Below, in pieces: positions 1-12,489 of a DNA stretch of 64,000 bases. The position numbers and the translations under genes were made by a program. Origin of the DNA: Salvator merianae (lineage: Eukaryota; Chordata; Lepidosauria; Squamata; Teiidae); contig QVOM02000042.1 of the NCBI GenBank assembly GCA_003586115.2, positions 71,174,101-71,238,100 of the forward strand, in the 5' to 3' direction. Under the pieces are notes generated by a model. The model had not been told where the DNA came from. It saw only the letters and a program-made list of their open reading frames with translations, and did not search any database. Within the stretch, counting starts at the first letter, position 1; each line of letters begins with the position of its first letter.

Positions 1-1520
1 CTCCACCTGAACTTCAAGTGTCAGTGCAGAATCCAAGAGAATCCCCAGATTACCCACCTATCCCTTCCAGGGCAAAACAACCCCATCAAGAACAATATGC
101 CTCCCTTCTTCATAAACATGAAACCCTGTAACACACAGTTCCTCCATCTTGTCTGGATTCAGTTTCAATTTATTGGCCTCTATCCAGTCCATTACTGCTT
201 CCAAGCACCTGTCAAACTCTTTGACCACCTCTCCAGATTCAGATGGCATGGAGAGACAGAGCCAGTTGCCAACTGTGTATTGATGGCATATCACACCCAA
301 AATTCCTGATGAGCTCTCCAAGTAGCTTCATGTAGATGTTAAAGAGCATGGGAGATAAGATCAATCCCTGAGGGACCCCACAAGTAAGTTCCCAGGACTT
401 TGAGCAAAAATACATTGGCTTAGAGATAGGAGTGAAACCATTGCAATGTGATGCCTTCAATTCCCAAATTCAATAGTCTTTCCAGAAGGATACCATGGTC
501 AATGGTATCAAAAGTCACTGAGAGATCCAGGAGAACCAACAGAATGACACTCCTCCTGTCTTTCTCCAAGAGAAGATCATCAACCAGGGAGATTTCGGTG
601 CCATAACTGAGCCCGAAGTCAGATTTGAAATGATCTAGATAATCATCTTTCTCCAAGCATACCTCCAGTCCCTTGCCCAGGAAGGGTATATTGGCCATTA
701 GGCAGGACCTCTTGAGGAACAGGCACACTACTGCCTCTTTAAGAGTCAGTGGTACCACTCTACCATTCACCACTCCCTGAACCCACCCAGTTACATTCTG
801 CCAGCTAGCTTTTATCACCCAAGAATGGCAAGGATAGAGAGAACATGTGGTCAGATGAACCCCAACATGCAGCTTGTCCATACCCTCAACCCACATAACT
901 GAAACTGATCTAGGATAACTTGACCAGACAGTTGTCTGGACATCTCCTTTGGAATATTTTTGACTGCGGCACCCAGTCCCCTACAGATCTGAGCAACCTT
1001 GCCTTCAAAGTGCCCTGCAAATTTGATACAGCAGTTGCTAGTTGGCAACCACCCTTGCCTGCTTGGGCTAGATCTCAAAAGGCCATTCACCACTCAAAAA
1101 TGCTCTGCTGGACAGCTACTCATGAATGCTAAGGTGGTGGAGAAATAGCTCCTTTTCACCACCACTAGATGGTAGACACGATAATGTGCTCTAACCAGTG
1201 TTCGGTTAGACTCACAGTTAGATTTATACTACCTGTGCTCTAGCTATTGTCCCTTCTGCTTCATTGCCTATAGCTCCATGACCATCAAGTTTCTTTATGG
1301 GTTCCACAACTGTGTCGAGGGCTGCTGTGATTAAGCTGATGGCTCTCCTCACCTCGCGATTTCACAGCAAGATCAGAGCCTCAGCAGGAATGCCATCCAT
1401 GTGAACTGGAAAATCCCCCAGAGCATTCAGGAATCGCTCAGATTTCATAAGTCTCTGAGGGTGGACCATTACAATGGGTCCCCGACCCTGCAGAGAGGAG
1501 CTGCCACTGCAAGTCCAAAC
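1..1520 (-). mobile_element. L2/CR1-superfamily LINE copy, truncated by the window edge
   Basis: Minus-strand translations give broken reverse transcriptase blocks in the right order. From about 900 down to 480 there is a stretch ending in a motif like LLDLSVTFDTIDHGILLERL. At 460-240 there is a GVPQG...LSPMLFNIYMK block, and at 320-60 a block with ANKLKLNPDKME. The catalytic Tyr-x-Asp-Asp box is degraded: the position reads CHQYTVG, and frames shift around it. The 5' end is set at about 1520 because the sequence from there aligns base for base with the start of the 36.2 kb copy (SERFLNALxDFP in both). The copy is inactive. The L2 clade is favoured over CR1 because of the DLSxxFDTIDHxILLERL wording. 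Confidence 0.85.
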
Positions 1521-2004
1521 CTTACCAGTGAGTGATCCATTCAACTGTATAGTTAGATGTATAGTAAGAAAACACAATATAGATTATTATGAATGTGTGG
1601 AAAAGTCAAGACTCACAACAGACTTTGTGTTTTTCAAGGTGTTTGACATGCACAGACTGAAAACTTCTTTTGGAAATGAACAAATAAATGAAAACAGAAT
1701 TTCTGCAGCAGCTTCTGATTGTATTTCGAAGGTGAAGATGAAAAGGGCAGCAGAGCATATGGTGATGGGGAGGTCTGGGTGACTGCTCATGAGGAACTCT
1801 GAGTTCAAGATTTATCTTTCAGAAAGTATTTATTTAAAATGTAAGCAGCTAGTGGCCAGAAATGCTGATATAAATTTCATTATTCATGCATGAAAGAAGC
1901 ACTTTTAAAAGGTGCTGGACAATGGCACTCAAAATATTCTGTAGCTACGAAGAACTTTACTATGGCATCACATGTAAAAGCAGGCGCATTTGACATGAAA
2001 TTAC
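1..2004 (-). other. ZNF462: ZNF462 intron 10, 5' part
   Basis: Intron sequence downstream of the last exon in the window. Most of it (1-1520) is a decayed LINE. The remaining 1521-2004 is AT-rich, with no repeat or exon recognised. Confidence 0.85.
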
Positions 2005-2228
2005 CTTATGCTCATCTCGAAGGTGAGCATCCAGTTCATCGGTGTGCTTGGTCTCATAGTAGCAGAGTTGGCATTTGTAAGGTCTCAGCTCATTGTGCTT
2101 CTCTATGTGCTGCTGTAGGCTTTCATCACTGGAACAGGTGAAGGTACACTTGTCACAGCGGAAAACAACTCCCTGCAAATATTTGGACAGCTTGGAACGG
2201 CACACTTCTATGGGAACCACTCGCTCTT
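2005..2228 (-). CDS. ZNF462: ZNF462 exon 10 (two C2H2 fingers), last exon in the window
   Basis: A 224-bp exon with acceptor CACCCTGATAG and donor AAG|GTAATT. It completes the Glu begun in the 10.0 kb exon and reads ERVVPIEVCRSKLSKYLQGV, then two fingers (FRCDKC ... LQQHIEKH and YKCQLCYYETKH ... DAHLRDEH), ending in Lys at phase 0. In human ZNF462 the protein continues for roughly another 150 residues: an acidic/Ser-rich linker, one more finger and a C-terminal tail. No exon for these could be found in 1-2004, so they should lie below position 1. Confidence 0.96.
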
Positions 2229-2834
2229 CTATCAGGGTGAAAAGAGATGGTGGGAGAAGGCCCATTAGTAAGGAAATCATTCACAGTTTCTCTGGATTTC
2301 TTTCTGTCTTCACATGTTTTTTAATTTCTTCTCCATCGTGCTGTTTTCCCAAAGTTAATAACAAACTTATTAGTTTGTTCCTGTACTTTTATAATCGTTG
2401 TCTTATTTCCCAGCATTGTTTCCATCAGCAAAACTCCTGCAGGCCTCCTCCTGCCATCAACACAAAATGCCTTCTATTCTCCTGCTGTCCCCCTGCAATA
2501 CCCCCAGGCCCCCCACCACAGAATGCCTTGTTTTCCATGGATCCGCAGTAATGTTGGGGGTCACCATTCTCCCACTTCAGGATCTGTGTGTTCTGAATTT
2601 ACATGATTTCAAACGGACCATTCAAAGTGCACCATTTTCATTGGCATTTTTCAGCTTTATTGTCTACACATTCTTGTAATATGAAGCAGATAAAATCGTG
2701 CATTTCACATTCAAATATAAAAGTCCTTTCCTCTTTGCTAGTTTGAACTTGATCCTCAAAAGCCATCCCTGTCAGATAATATACCTTGAAATCCTTCCAG
2801 GAATCTTCTTTCCCCAGCTTCAGCTGTTGTACCA

Positions 2835-3450
2835 ACCTTGGCTGTCTAGGATAGGGATAGCCTGACCTTATTCATCTGTACTCTGATAATCTCCTAGTTG
2901 AAATATTGTATCTGTTTTGCACAGGGTCACCTTGGAAGATGGTTCAGAAGCTGCTTCTGGTGCAAACTGCAGCAGCATATTTGTTCTGTGGGCCAAACAG
3001 GTGGGGATAATGTAACACCATTCTGTGTGTTGTATTAGCTGCCACTTAATCACTGAGGCCAATTCAAGGTTTAGTGATGACCTATAAAGCCTGAATGGTT
3101 TAGGATCAGGATACTTGAATGAACACATTCCGCAATACCTACATTAAGTACAAGGTGAAGCCTTCCTGAAAGTACCTTCTTGGGACTGAAAATATGGAGA
3201 ACAGTGTTTTCTCTGTTAGCAGCTTAGGTAGGGAGCCTTCGACTTTTGCTCTTGATAGATACAGTATTTTGGAAGAACTTTATCTTCTTTTTCTTTTTTT
3301 TGTTAACCTTCGCATTATACCTGTACACTCTGCTTTCAGCTGTCCTATATGCTTTTTATGTTTGCAGTTTGAGATTTTTACAGATTGTTTTGTTTTGCAT
3401 TGTGTTTGGAGTAACTGAGAGTTTTTAGATTGCTGTACACTGCTTGGTGC
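2835..3450 (+). mobile_element. L2/CR1-superfamily LINE fragment (3' end of the RT ORF)
   Basis: The plus strand matches the region after the reverse transcriptase: a block around 2935-3125 translates, with stops, to pieces such as EDGSEAASGANCSSI, ITPFCVLY, GQFKV and TYKA. These correspond to the QNAAAR...LHWLPI...FKVLxLTYKAL region of these LINEs, which the 37.5 kb copy preserves better. A T-rich tail-like region follows to about 3450. The fragment is heavily decayed and both ends are approximate. Confidence 0.6.
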
Positions 3451-6439
3451 ACTTCGGGGAATGGTGTGTGAAATACAAGCCAGAAAAAATTATAACATGG
3501 CCAGGCCTACTGAACCATCTCTGAGGAAGTGAGGCATTGTTCCATAACCTTCAGTGGTGGCAGGGAATGCAATGAGTCAAGAGGCCCTATTTTTGGCTCA
3601 AGGGTTTTGACTTGACATCTCAGACTCTCTGGACATTCTTGTTGCAGACTTGATTCAGCTATTAGTAGTCATGGAGTGGGCAAGTAGGCATATCCTGCCA
3701 TGCACTTCACTGGGCAGCAGCGTTAATTTGTTGGCAGTGAAAAACAAGAAAGAACCTTTGGCATTTCTTACAGCCTAAGCTTTTGAAGAGGAGGGATCAG
3801 CTGAGATGCATTGATTTACAACATGAAATGCAAATGCTTCACGAGAAGTTAGACATGTATGATGGTGAACAAGGGCAGGCTGAGCGCATGCACAATGAGG
3901 CTGCACACATGCGCACTGGCACGTACTGCAGCCCCACTCATGGAGGGGGCTATAATGGTGGTGGCCATGCTTTGCGAAAAGTGTAAGTTCCACAAAGCAC
4001 TTGGTTTTCTCATGAGTTATGTAAAAGTGTTGAAGAGAGCTGGGGCTATCAGGTAAAGCACCTGACCGTCCTGGACATCTAATTGCAGTTCATGCTTTGA
4101 CAAACCACAGTTCAGCACATCTCTGTTCAGAATAAGGGGGATTATCTATCATGAATAATCACTATCATATAAAAGTGCTCTTTAGTAAATGCCAAATCTT
4201 TTCCAAAAAAATGCCAATTTTTCCAAAGTATAATGTGTATAGCATATTTCATGTGACTGGAGGAAAGCAATTCAAAGAGGATTTGAATGGTAACTAAATA
4301 ATTCTGCACTTAATAGTGCTGAAAGGGATGTTGTCATTCAGTACATTTTTTAAAAAGTCCAAAGTTCTTTTAAAAACTCATAGTCTGCTCAGTGACTTTT
4401 TCAGGAGTGCAATGAAGCCCTGATACTAAAACATAACTTTAAATAACCACGATTTCCCTTCTGCTGAGTAATGTAAAATAGTAATGGTACTTAAATTAAA
4501 TGCCTCAGGCACATTGTACTTGGTAAACTGCATTCAGCTCTGGAAAGATGTCAGGGCATATTTTCAAAGGTTGTGCAGGAATGGTTTATCACAGGACCGC
4601 GGCAGCAAACTGCATTATCTGGACTAAGTAAAAACACAGCAAGATTTGGCTGGGCATGGCTTTCTAAAGCTCAGAAGATGGGATTGCCAAAAAGGTTTCA
4701 GAGATTAATTTGCTATGAAAGCTGGAAGCTATTCACACACTGCCACTGTGTCCATGCAACACTTCATTTCTGCTCTTTAAAGATCTCCTTAAAACCACAA
4801 AGTATATAGAGGCACAGCTCCCTTTGTGCCTATATAAGGTATGATAAAATCACACTTAGGATGGCGCTCAAGCTGACCAGCTGAATTAAAAGATTTCACA
4901 TTCCCCAAGGAAGAATGATAAGATCGGTAGGTTGTAACACTTTAATAAGAAACATATTCTTTTCTTTTAAATTAGCCCTGCTCTACACCCTAAGCACTCC
5001 AATATTCTGGGTTAAATTACCTCCATTGCTTAATTTTACTCCCATGCCTTTTGGTTTAACGAAACATTATGTGCATTCTACTCTCGTGTAACTCCACTCT
5101 AATCTCTTTGCCATCTGCTTAGATTGGAGTTTCTCAGAGTATTCATTCTGACCCAGTAATTCTATACCAAAAGAGACAAATAGGTTTATCACTTTTATTT
5201 CAGACTACAAATATACTTATTCAATTTCACAGAAATCCACAGACCATCCTTTGTGACACTCAGTGAAAATTCTAGTCTGTATCCTGGTTTTATTTTTTTT
5301 CTTTGCAACTTCTTCACCCTTGCCTTAGCCCCTCACATCTGTCCAGGATTCTGCTGCCAAAGCTTTTCTCCAGCATCCCTTCTTAAATTCCTATGGAGAC
5401 AACCTCAATGGACTCACCAGGAGCTGAATGTGACTGAAAGACATCTTTGCCTTTACCTTTACATAGGAGCAACCTAGATGGAGCATGTCAGTTCAGCCTG
5501 CACAGTTTGTTGCTGGAGAGACCAATGTCGTACTTTATCTAGGATTCCAAAAGTTTTCAGCCCTATTACAATAGGCATTCCATTCTTATGTTCCTGTACA
5601 TATGTCCTAATACATTCACTAACATCCAATTCATTTCAGCATCACCTTAAACCATTTGAAGGTCTCTTGCTCTTTTGTAAGTCCCTGCTTTTTGTCCTTG
5701 ATGGAACTGCTTCCTGTACATTTCACTTCCTTTACATCTCTCAGATAAAATTCACCTTTAATTCAGATTACTAGATTCCATCCTGCAAACCAGCTCATGC
5801 AACTGAATCAACTGTTGTCTTTCCCTTCCCTATCCCGAAAGAGAAAATCTGACATACTCCCAAAGAACAACACAGACATCTTCCTATGAACCTGACATAA
5901 TTAGCATATAAAGCTAAAGCAACATAATTTATTAACACAGCTGTTAACAACCACTAAGCCAAATACTTATTATCCTTTTTCATACGGATATCATTAGCTG
6001 GCAGGGGGGTGAGGAGGCTTGAGGGACCATGCCACAAGTGAGGTCTAGTTCATCTTAATTGGCTCTTCGAGACAACTTAAAATGCTGCTAAGAGATGAAT
6101 CCACAGGGTTGCCTAATGGGCTTCTAGAGGCCCTTATTTCTCTGGTACTGCCCAACCTACTTCTCTGGAAGCACAAGAAGCTGTGGGAAGAGCCTTCAAA
6201 AGAAGACAAATTCTTAGCATTCTGGGGAGAAGACAGTGACAACACAATACACCCTTCCAGTGCTTCCCTGCCCCATTCAGTTGTTTTCAGTTGAGTGTGA
6301 CATACTTTGGCAGAGGGAACAGCATCCCCTCCCCATAGAGGCACTGTCATTGCTTTACCTATTCTATTTTATCTGCTTTTATAATGATTTTATTGAAGCT
6401 TGCCCTTACACCATCAGGTGTAAGGCAGGACAGAAGTAT

Positions 6440-6493
6440 AAATACATACATGTATGCATGCATGCATGCATGCATACATACATACATACATGC
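6440..6493. repeat. Compound ATAC/ATGC tetranucleotide microsatellite
   Basis: Runs of ACAT/ATGC units, with four to five ATGC repeats flanked by ATAC repeats on both sides. The (ATGC)n core is self-complementary and can extrude a hairpin. Confidence 0.95.
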
Positions 6494-6748
6494 TGAAGGG
6501 ACTGATCCTTCTCCCTCCCCATTACCTCCTACTGTACTTCCAGCTTGCACATCTACCTCCAACTTTCTCAGATCTTGTTTTTCTTCCTTCCCTGATACAG
6601 GTAGGGAAAATACATATTGTACACCAGTAATCGACAGCATATAGTATCAAATACTGTAGAAAATGAAGTGGCGATGGAGCATAATTCTAAATGAGAAACT
6701 ACAAGGCAGCCCCATGAATTCTTGTGCTTTATATTTTCAGCCTTAGAA

Positions 6749-6889
6749 CACTGGCTGTCAAACTGTGGTCCTCAAGATGTCCCTTGAATAATGATTTCCA
6801 TGATTTTTCTCCCAGGATTCCACACCAATTCTGGTGGAATGCTGGAGCTGTTTAGGAACATCTGGAGGACCACAGTTTGAGAACCACTG
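6749..6889. mobile_element. hAT-like MITE, 141 bp
   Basis: Terminal inverted repeats of about 20-25 bp: the left end is CACTGGCTGTCAAACTGTGG and the right end, read inward on the other strand, is CAGTGGTTCTCAAACTGTGG. The flanking octamers are CCTTAGAA (6741-6748) and ATCTAGAG (6890-6897). They are similar and resemble the nTCTAGAn target preference of hAT elements, but are no longer identical. It is too short to encode a transposase. Confidence 0.8.
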
Positions 6890-7649
6890 ATCTAGAGAAA
6901 GCTTTAGAAAATATGTGGCCTGACAGTTGCTTTTCTGGTGGTATATTTTGGTGCATGCAGCAACCTTTCTACAGGATTCAACTACTATATGATGTTTGTT
7001 GACTGAGTAATATTTCTGATGCTTGCAGAAATGTATTCTGGAGAACGGAAAAAAATCAGTCATACTTTTTCATTAACTGTAGGTAATGTTACATGGACAA
7101 ATTAGGTAAGATCCACCTGGCCAGAAGGACCAAAAGAGGGCCCAGAATGCAGTGAATTGCATGTCACTGCGCAATGAGTGTACAAAGATATGTGAGAGTA
7201 AACATGACACCAGTGCCCAGGAGCATTCCTTTACAGAGCAGCTTTTGCTCTGGAAAAAGCAGCTTGAACTTGGTTTGTTTCAGAAGCTGTGGTGTATCTG
7301 CTGTACAACCTGCCTGGGCCTACACTGCAAAGTGCTCAAACAGGCTACTTTTGGGGCTATTTCCAGTGCTTTGCATCACAGGTCTAGTCAGAAACTCCAA
7401 TGTTGGGGAAATTTTGTCCCCACCTCCAGGTGCGCATGGGCTCCACTCCAGAAGAGTCACAACTGCACATATCTGGTGATTGTGTGGGTCTTGCCATATT
7501 CATAAAAGATTTTGAATGTTTATGGTACTTGCAAGTTTTCAAATAGTTTGGATTTCTCTTATTTGGAATGCTGGTTTTGGTTCACATGCTAAGAAATACA
7601 ATATTGTGAATTTACCACCAAAAATCTATGACAAGATCCTTTAATAAAT

Positions 7650-8148
7650 GGCCTTTATGGCACTAGGCAGTAGACTGGACCATCGTCTGAACCAGGTTCT
7701 GCTGTCTACTCACTAGTGCGGAATAGCAGAGGCCTCTCCCCATCCTAGTATGCTTCATCCACACAGGACAGAGCACAGATTGGGCTAGGGCACCCAAAAT
7801 GGCATCCTGATCTGTTCTATCAGTAGACCTCTTTTTCAAGGTCTACCAGCATACCAGGGGATGGTATAACAAACCACTGAGGCACGTGAATGGCATACCT
7901 TCATGATCCATATACCAAGAGGGACCTATTTAGCTGCAGCAACAAGGCACGCTGCTGAAATGGTGATCCCAAGAGGTCCAAAGGCCAGAAACATTTTCTT
8001 CCTGGTACTGGTGTGGAACAAGCTATCTTAATGTAGATGGCCTCATTCCACACCAGGAGCAATCCATCTCAGTTTGGAGTGGATTACTTATTCAGACACA
8101 GAGTGACCCGCTCTGTACTAGAATAGCAGAAATAAGTGTAAATATGGT
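7650..8148. mobile_element. Probable PIF/Harbinger-like non-autonomous element
   Basis: The ends look like a degraded version of the terminal repeats seen elsewhere in the window (left GGCCTTTATGGCACT; right, inward, GACCATATTTACACTT). Internal words such as a Cys-rich 'aggtctaccag' core are shared with the copies at 33.2 and 53.0 kb. No clean target duplication was seen, so the ends are approximate. Confidence 0.5.
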
Positions 8149-9955
8149 CAAAGAAAACCAGAGAATTTCATTTTCTCCCTAGGAACAGATTTTAACTCAA
8201 ACGATAAGTTGACTGAACACAGAAATCCACCTGACCCAACTTCTGATCAAAGAATTCTGCAAATGAGGCATAGCTCTTTTAACACTGAAGGAGTAATTTG
8301 TTCAGTTTATATTTTAAACAGAACCAACCTGCTCGCTGGTCCATGTCTATGTAAATCAGAATGTAAGCTATCAGATTAAACATCTCCGTATTCTGCCATT
8401 CAGTTTTGATTCAAAATATGTGCACCTAAATGCATACTATATAGAAAAATATGCATAAAAATGCTACAGAGAAAAGAAAGCACTGAAAGCTAACACCTGT
8501 GTATCTTAAGAGTGATCAAATAGATACGAAGATGATGAATACAGTACCAATACGAAATGTTCAAACTTCAAAAAGGTATATACTACATATGGCTGGACTT
8601 CACACCACAGATATTAAAAATCTGACACGGAATAGTAATGGAATGAGCATCTACCCTCTTCCCACAGTGAGCAGTCCTCTTATGCATCTCTGAAGCAAGA
8701 AGCAACTATTTAATAAGTGGATCATAAGAGAGATTAAAAAGTTACCTTGATGTTTTTTTTCTAAATTACCAAAAACAAAACAAAACTAAGGCTAAAAGCA
8801 CTTTCAACATCAAAAGGCAGCAAAGTTGTTAAACTTATTCATTTTTTTTTGCTTTTATGCATGATGTGGGATAGTGGTCCAACCCCACCAATTTACAGTG
8901 CAAAGTTGTTGTTGTTGTTTTAACAACACATTCTAGATATTGCTAAAAGGCCTCAGAAAATAAAACTTAGGATGAACCAGGAACTGAGCTGATCCACTTA
9001 CACCCTCCAGAAACTTCTCCCACCCCCCATCCACCTCGTTTCTAGCATGCCCTGGAGGTCAGTGGGTAATATAGTGCTGTAATTCTCTCTGAGGTTAAAC
9101 TCTACACTGAAAATTATTGTTTACTCAGCTTTCACATTCACTAAGGTGGCCCTGCTATCTCCATTGTGAATCCCAGAGCAATCTTTTTTGTTCAAAGACC
9201 ATCTGTGAAAATCTTTGGCTGAACTTTTCTACCCAGTCCAAAAATAATGATGAACTCTAGTCTTCTTGTGTACTCTGATCAGCAAGAAAAGTACCAAATT
9301 GTACATGTACCGTCATGCACATAGTGCAGCATTAAAAAAAAAGAAGACTTAAATTGCTCCTGTGGAACAGAGTACATACAGTTTTCATTACCTTAGTACT
9401 GATATACTTGCTTGGGGATGCTTCTCAGCTTGCAATCAGGCAGAATGCCATCGTAACACATGGAGGTGGATTTCTATAGCCAAGAGACTATCTTTAAGCA
9501 TCAAGTGTGATAATTCTAGGCAGCACTCCCAGCTTGAAGAGTCCAAACACCTCCCGCTTTAGAACACATAATTCAGCAGCCAAGAGAATCTGAAATTACT
9601 CTTTAGGTTTTTTTTTAAAGTGGAGAGTGGAAACCGCTAATAAGCTTGGTCTTTGAAATTCAGAACTGCAACATCAGGTGAGTCTTGAAACCAAATAGCA
9701 AAAGACAGAATGGATATACCCTTTAGTGTGACTGAAACTCACATATGCAGAATGGGAATACCGTAAGCAACTTTTAGTACATTCCCTGTTGAAAACTTGT
9801 ATACTTCTGACTACCCAGGGCTGAAGACAAACAACTTGCAGTGACTGCTACTATGCTAATGAGCTTTTGGGGAGGAGATGTGCTCTCCCACAAGCAACAG
9901 AGACTATTGGCACAGCTCAAGTTGGTCACTGCACATTCTCATGGGGTTTGTTTAC

Positions 9956-10092
9956 CTCTGTGAAGAACGATATGGTCAATCATGTTCCGTTTGTATTTGG
10001 TGTGGTAGAGACACAGAGGACAGCGGAGATCTTTGGGTCCTTCCTCAGGAACTGCTGAATGGCCAGCTTCCACGTGCATAGTAAAAGCAGAT
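9956..10092 (-). CDS. ZNF462: ZNF462 exon 9 (end of split finger plus one finger)
   Basis: A 137-bp exon that is easy to miss, because it has no usable start codon frame of its own length. It was found by looking for the peptide needed between the 13.3 kb and 2.2 kb exons. The acceptor is TTCATAG at 10099-10093 and the donor is AGAG|GTAAAC. One base completes Lys (AA+A). The peptide begins SAFTMHVEAGHSAVPEEGPK, giving the two His of the split finger. A complete finger follows (LRCPLCLYHTKYKRN ... DHIVLH), then Arg and the first base of a Glu codon. Both phases match the flanking exons exactly. The donor has A at +5 and C at +6, so it is weaker than the others. Confidence 0.95.
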
Positions 10093-11657
10093 CTATGAAC
10101 ACAGGGAGTAGTGAACAGGCTCAGAAAAGGGTGCTGCAGAATCCAACTTAATTAGTAACGTTGCTTGTTTCAGAAGCTATAGAATTTACTCCTTCCTTCG
10201 TTCTCTCCCTCTCTTTTTAATGCAACATTTACCAGATGGTAAGCCTTACCAAGTCAAACAATTTGTTTGAGCAACAGTCTGATATGGCTGTGGAAAAGAA
10301 TCACATGCTCCTTCTTCCTTTTTTCCTTATGCAAAATTGTTTTAATTAACATCAGGATTGACTTTAATTACTTTTATAACCAGTGTCTGAAGCCATGCTA
10401 AGACGCAAACCAATGTTATTGAGGCACCAGTGCCAACAATAACTAAAGCAAAAGAAGGATTAACAAGCTGTTGGGAGTCAGTAGATACAAACTTGAAAAT
10501 GAGTAAAGCATGGTCCGAGAGAAATATAAAGAGGAAGCAAAATCCATGGCTGTAAATAAGGATGGCATGGCCATAGTTGCACATTGGCACCAGAAATGAG
10601 AAGGGAACCAAACTCATTATTATGCTCTGTGAATTGAGTTTGAACTGGCAAGGAAGTCAGTAGAGGATTCCCTTAGAACATGCTCCTAATTCCACAAGGA
10701 GAATGAGTTCTCAAGGTGGAATCACCTTAGTAGTAGAAATTCACCAAATCACTGAATATACATTCATGAGCATGCAAGAGCATGCATAAAACTATAAGGT
10801 CATCTTTTTGAATGGACAACAATAAATACTAAAGGATAAACTTCTAATGATAGGAGGGGATAAGCATGCTTCTTTTAGTAAAGCATCAAAAGGGCACATA
10901 ATGCAATTGCATTTTCTTGCGCTCCTGAGAACCTTTTGTCAGATTCTAAAGTTAGGAGAAGGAAGGTTTTGCTGACTATAGAACACTACCTAGTAAGTAG
11001 GAATCCACTATTACTTTCCTCCAGGCTAGTTTCTAAATTCCTTTTGCTGCAGGGCAAATGTCAACTTTTAACTAAAGAAGATATGGGGAAAAGAGTCTGT
11101 GGGAAGAATTATGTCAGAAGATTCACTTTCCTTCTGTATCTTTACTAAACACAGAGACAACAGGTGGCAGTAAAAGCTGAATCCTAGATTATTTCTAAAC
11201 ACTACAGATATAGGCTCTAGAGTTACAAACTTGAGTTTAAAGTACATATACCAAAATGTAATCTGGGATGAATAGCCTGAGCTTCGTTTTGCAGAAAGAC
11301 CAAATATAAATTAATGAATAGATAGATAGATCAATCTGCTACTCATGTACCCATTATCATCATCAATGGCTTTTCTTTAAAGAAACCTTTCCCATAGTTC
11401 ATGTCTCTGTATATGATTTTTATGAAGAAAGAAAAAAAATCTAGGCAAACTATAACACTACAAACTGCATTAATTAAGAGTTTTGTATTGGTCATGAGAT
11501 AATATTGTTGAAGACTGGGCTAATCTTGCTACTCTCCAGCAAAGTTATGGTCTTTGAATCAAGACTGTATTTCTGTACGCAATCCAAGAACATGCAATAA
11601 TAATGGACTAGGGCAAACTCCAAATGAGAAAGTATATTTTTAGGCAAGTGAAAATGA

Positions 11658-12031
11658 GGCTGTTTTCACACTTTCCATGTTAGAATGGGATAATTATCCC
11701 ATTCTAACTTGGAATTGACCTTGCAGCACGGACACCATTTGCAACCGGTACTGCCATGGCACACGAAGGTGCTATTGCAAGATCACACAGGTGCCGCCAT
11801 GGTATATGGTGTGGACGTGCATTCGCAGCCAGAAATGGGTGCAAATGCACTTGACCGGGAGCAGAAAAGCTGCTCTTGGTCAAGCTCTGGAGGGCAATTT
11901 AGTGCTCCACAGTTAGCTATGATCAGGAGCAGCTGTATGCTGCTCCCGGTCATGTGGGCCTCCACATAGTGCGGAGACACTTTGCTGCTGAGTGTCCCTG
12001 ATGCTCTCTGGCTCAAAGTGCAAAAAGGCTC
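11658..12031. mobile_element. Non-autonomous DNA element, family with GGGCCTGTTCACACTT ends
   Basis: The left end reads GGCTGTTTTCACACTTTCC and the right end, inward, GAGCCTTTTTGCACTTTG. The family is shared with 26581, 35961 and 57289. Just inside the left end lies a perfect palindrome (11680-11707) with 14-bp half TTAGAATGGGATAA. The interior has repeated 'gctgctcc' and 'gatcagg' words also seen in the 26.6 and 36.0 kb copies. End sequences resemble PIF/Harbinger, but the target duplication is unclear. Confidence 0.7.
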
Positions 12032-12261
12032 AAAGAGTGAGGCTGAAGCAGAAACTGTAAGACCTCTTACTTACTATTTCCCACAATTCTGATTGCAGCT
12101 GAAAGAGAAATTGTGCACCTACTCCTACAGCAAGATAGCAGCACTAAGCAAGCATGGAACTGTAACTGTTGCATTAATTATACAAATTAAGATTGATATG
12201 TGATTTTGCAGCTTAACTCTAAAGTCTTCATTTTGGGACAACTCAAATACAATTTTTGTGT

Positions 12262-12450
12262 AACAGGCTGAATCCTGACAAGACAACTGTATGGGTAGAA
12301 AGCTCCCATGTCTGGGGACTAGGGAATTTGCCTGTTCTTGATGGTGTTGCACTTCCTCAGAAGGAACAGGTGTACAGTTTGAAGGTACCTATAGAACCAT
12401 CACTTACTGGAAAACCTCTGCGATTAGAGGAGCTTGTTACAAGCTTTTAT
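12262..12450 (+). mobile_element. L2/CR1-superfamily LINE fragment (after the RT catalytic region)
   Basis: The plus-strand frame gives LNPDKTTVWVESS...LPVLDGVALPQKEQVYSL, matching the equivalent part of the LINE at 1-1520 (KLNPDKME...HIVLDGVVLPWKG). It breaks off at about 12450, where a palindromic element begins. A later piece of the same LINE type resumes at 12880 in the same orientation. Confidence 0.75.
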
Positions 12451-12489
12451 TGGTATCCTAGCTACGGCCCCACCTAGCCGCTCTTATCC

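Larger units (their letters stand above)
2229..9955 (-). other. ZNF462: ZNF462 intron 9
   Basis: 7.7 kb of intron. It holds a LINE fragment (about 2835-3450), a tetranucleotide microsatellite (6440-6493), a hAT-type MITE (6749-6889) and a probable Harbinger-like element (7650-8148). A patch at 3870-3970 is richer in GC than its surroundings and may be another unclassified element. Stretches 4100-6400 and 8150-9950 look like unique AT-rich intron with only short T or A runs and a (GTT)5 run near 8905. Confidence 0.85.

Noticed and set aside
58..1093. Several open frames of 70-158 codons on both strands as possible genes
   Set aside because: The minus-strand ones are pieces of a decayed LINE reverse transcriptase with frameshifts and a lost catalytic box; the plus-strand ones are their shadows.
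1474..1782. Plus-strand 102-codon frame as a gene
   Set aside because: It straddles the LINE start and unique intron, with no splice context or family resemblance.
1..2004. Search for the last ZNF462 exons
   Set aside because: No minus-strand stretch matches the acidic linker, final finger or C-terminal tail expected from human ZNF462.
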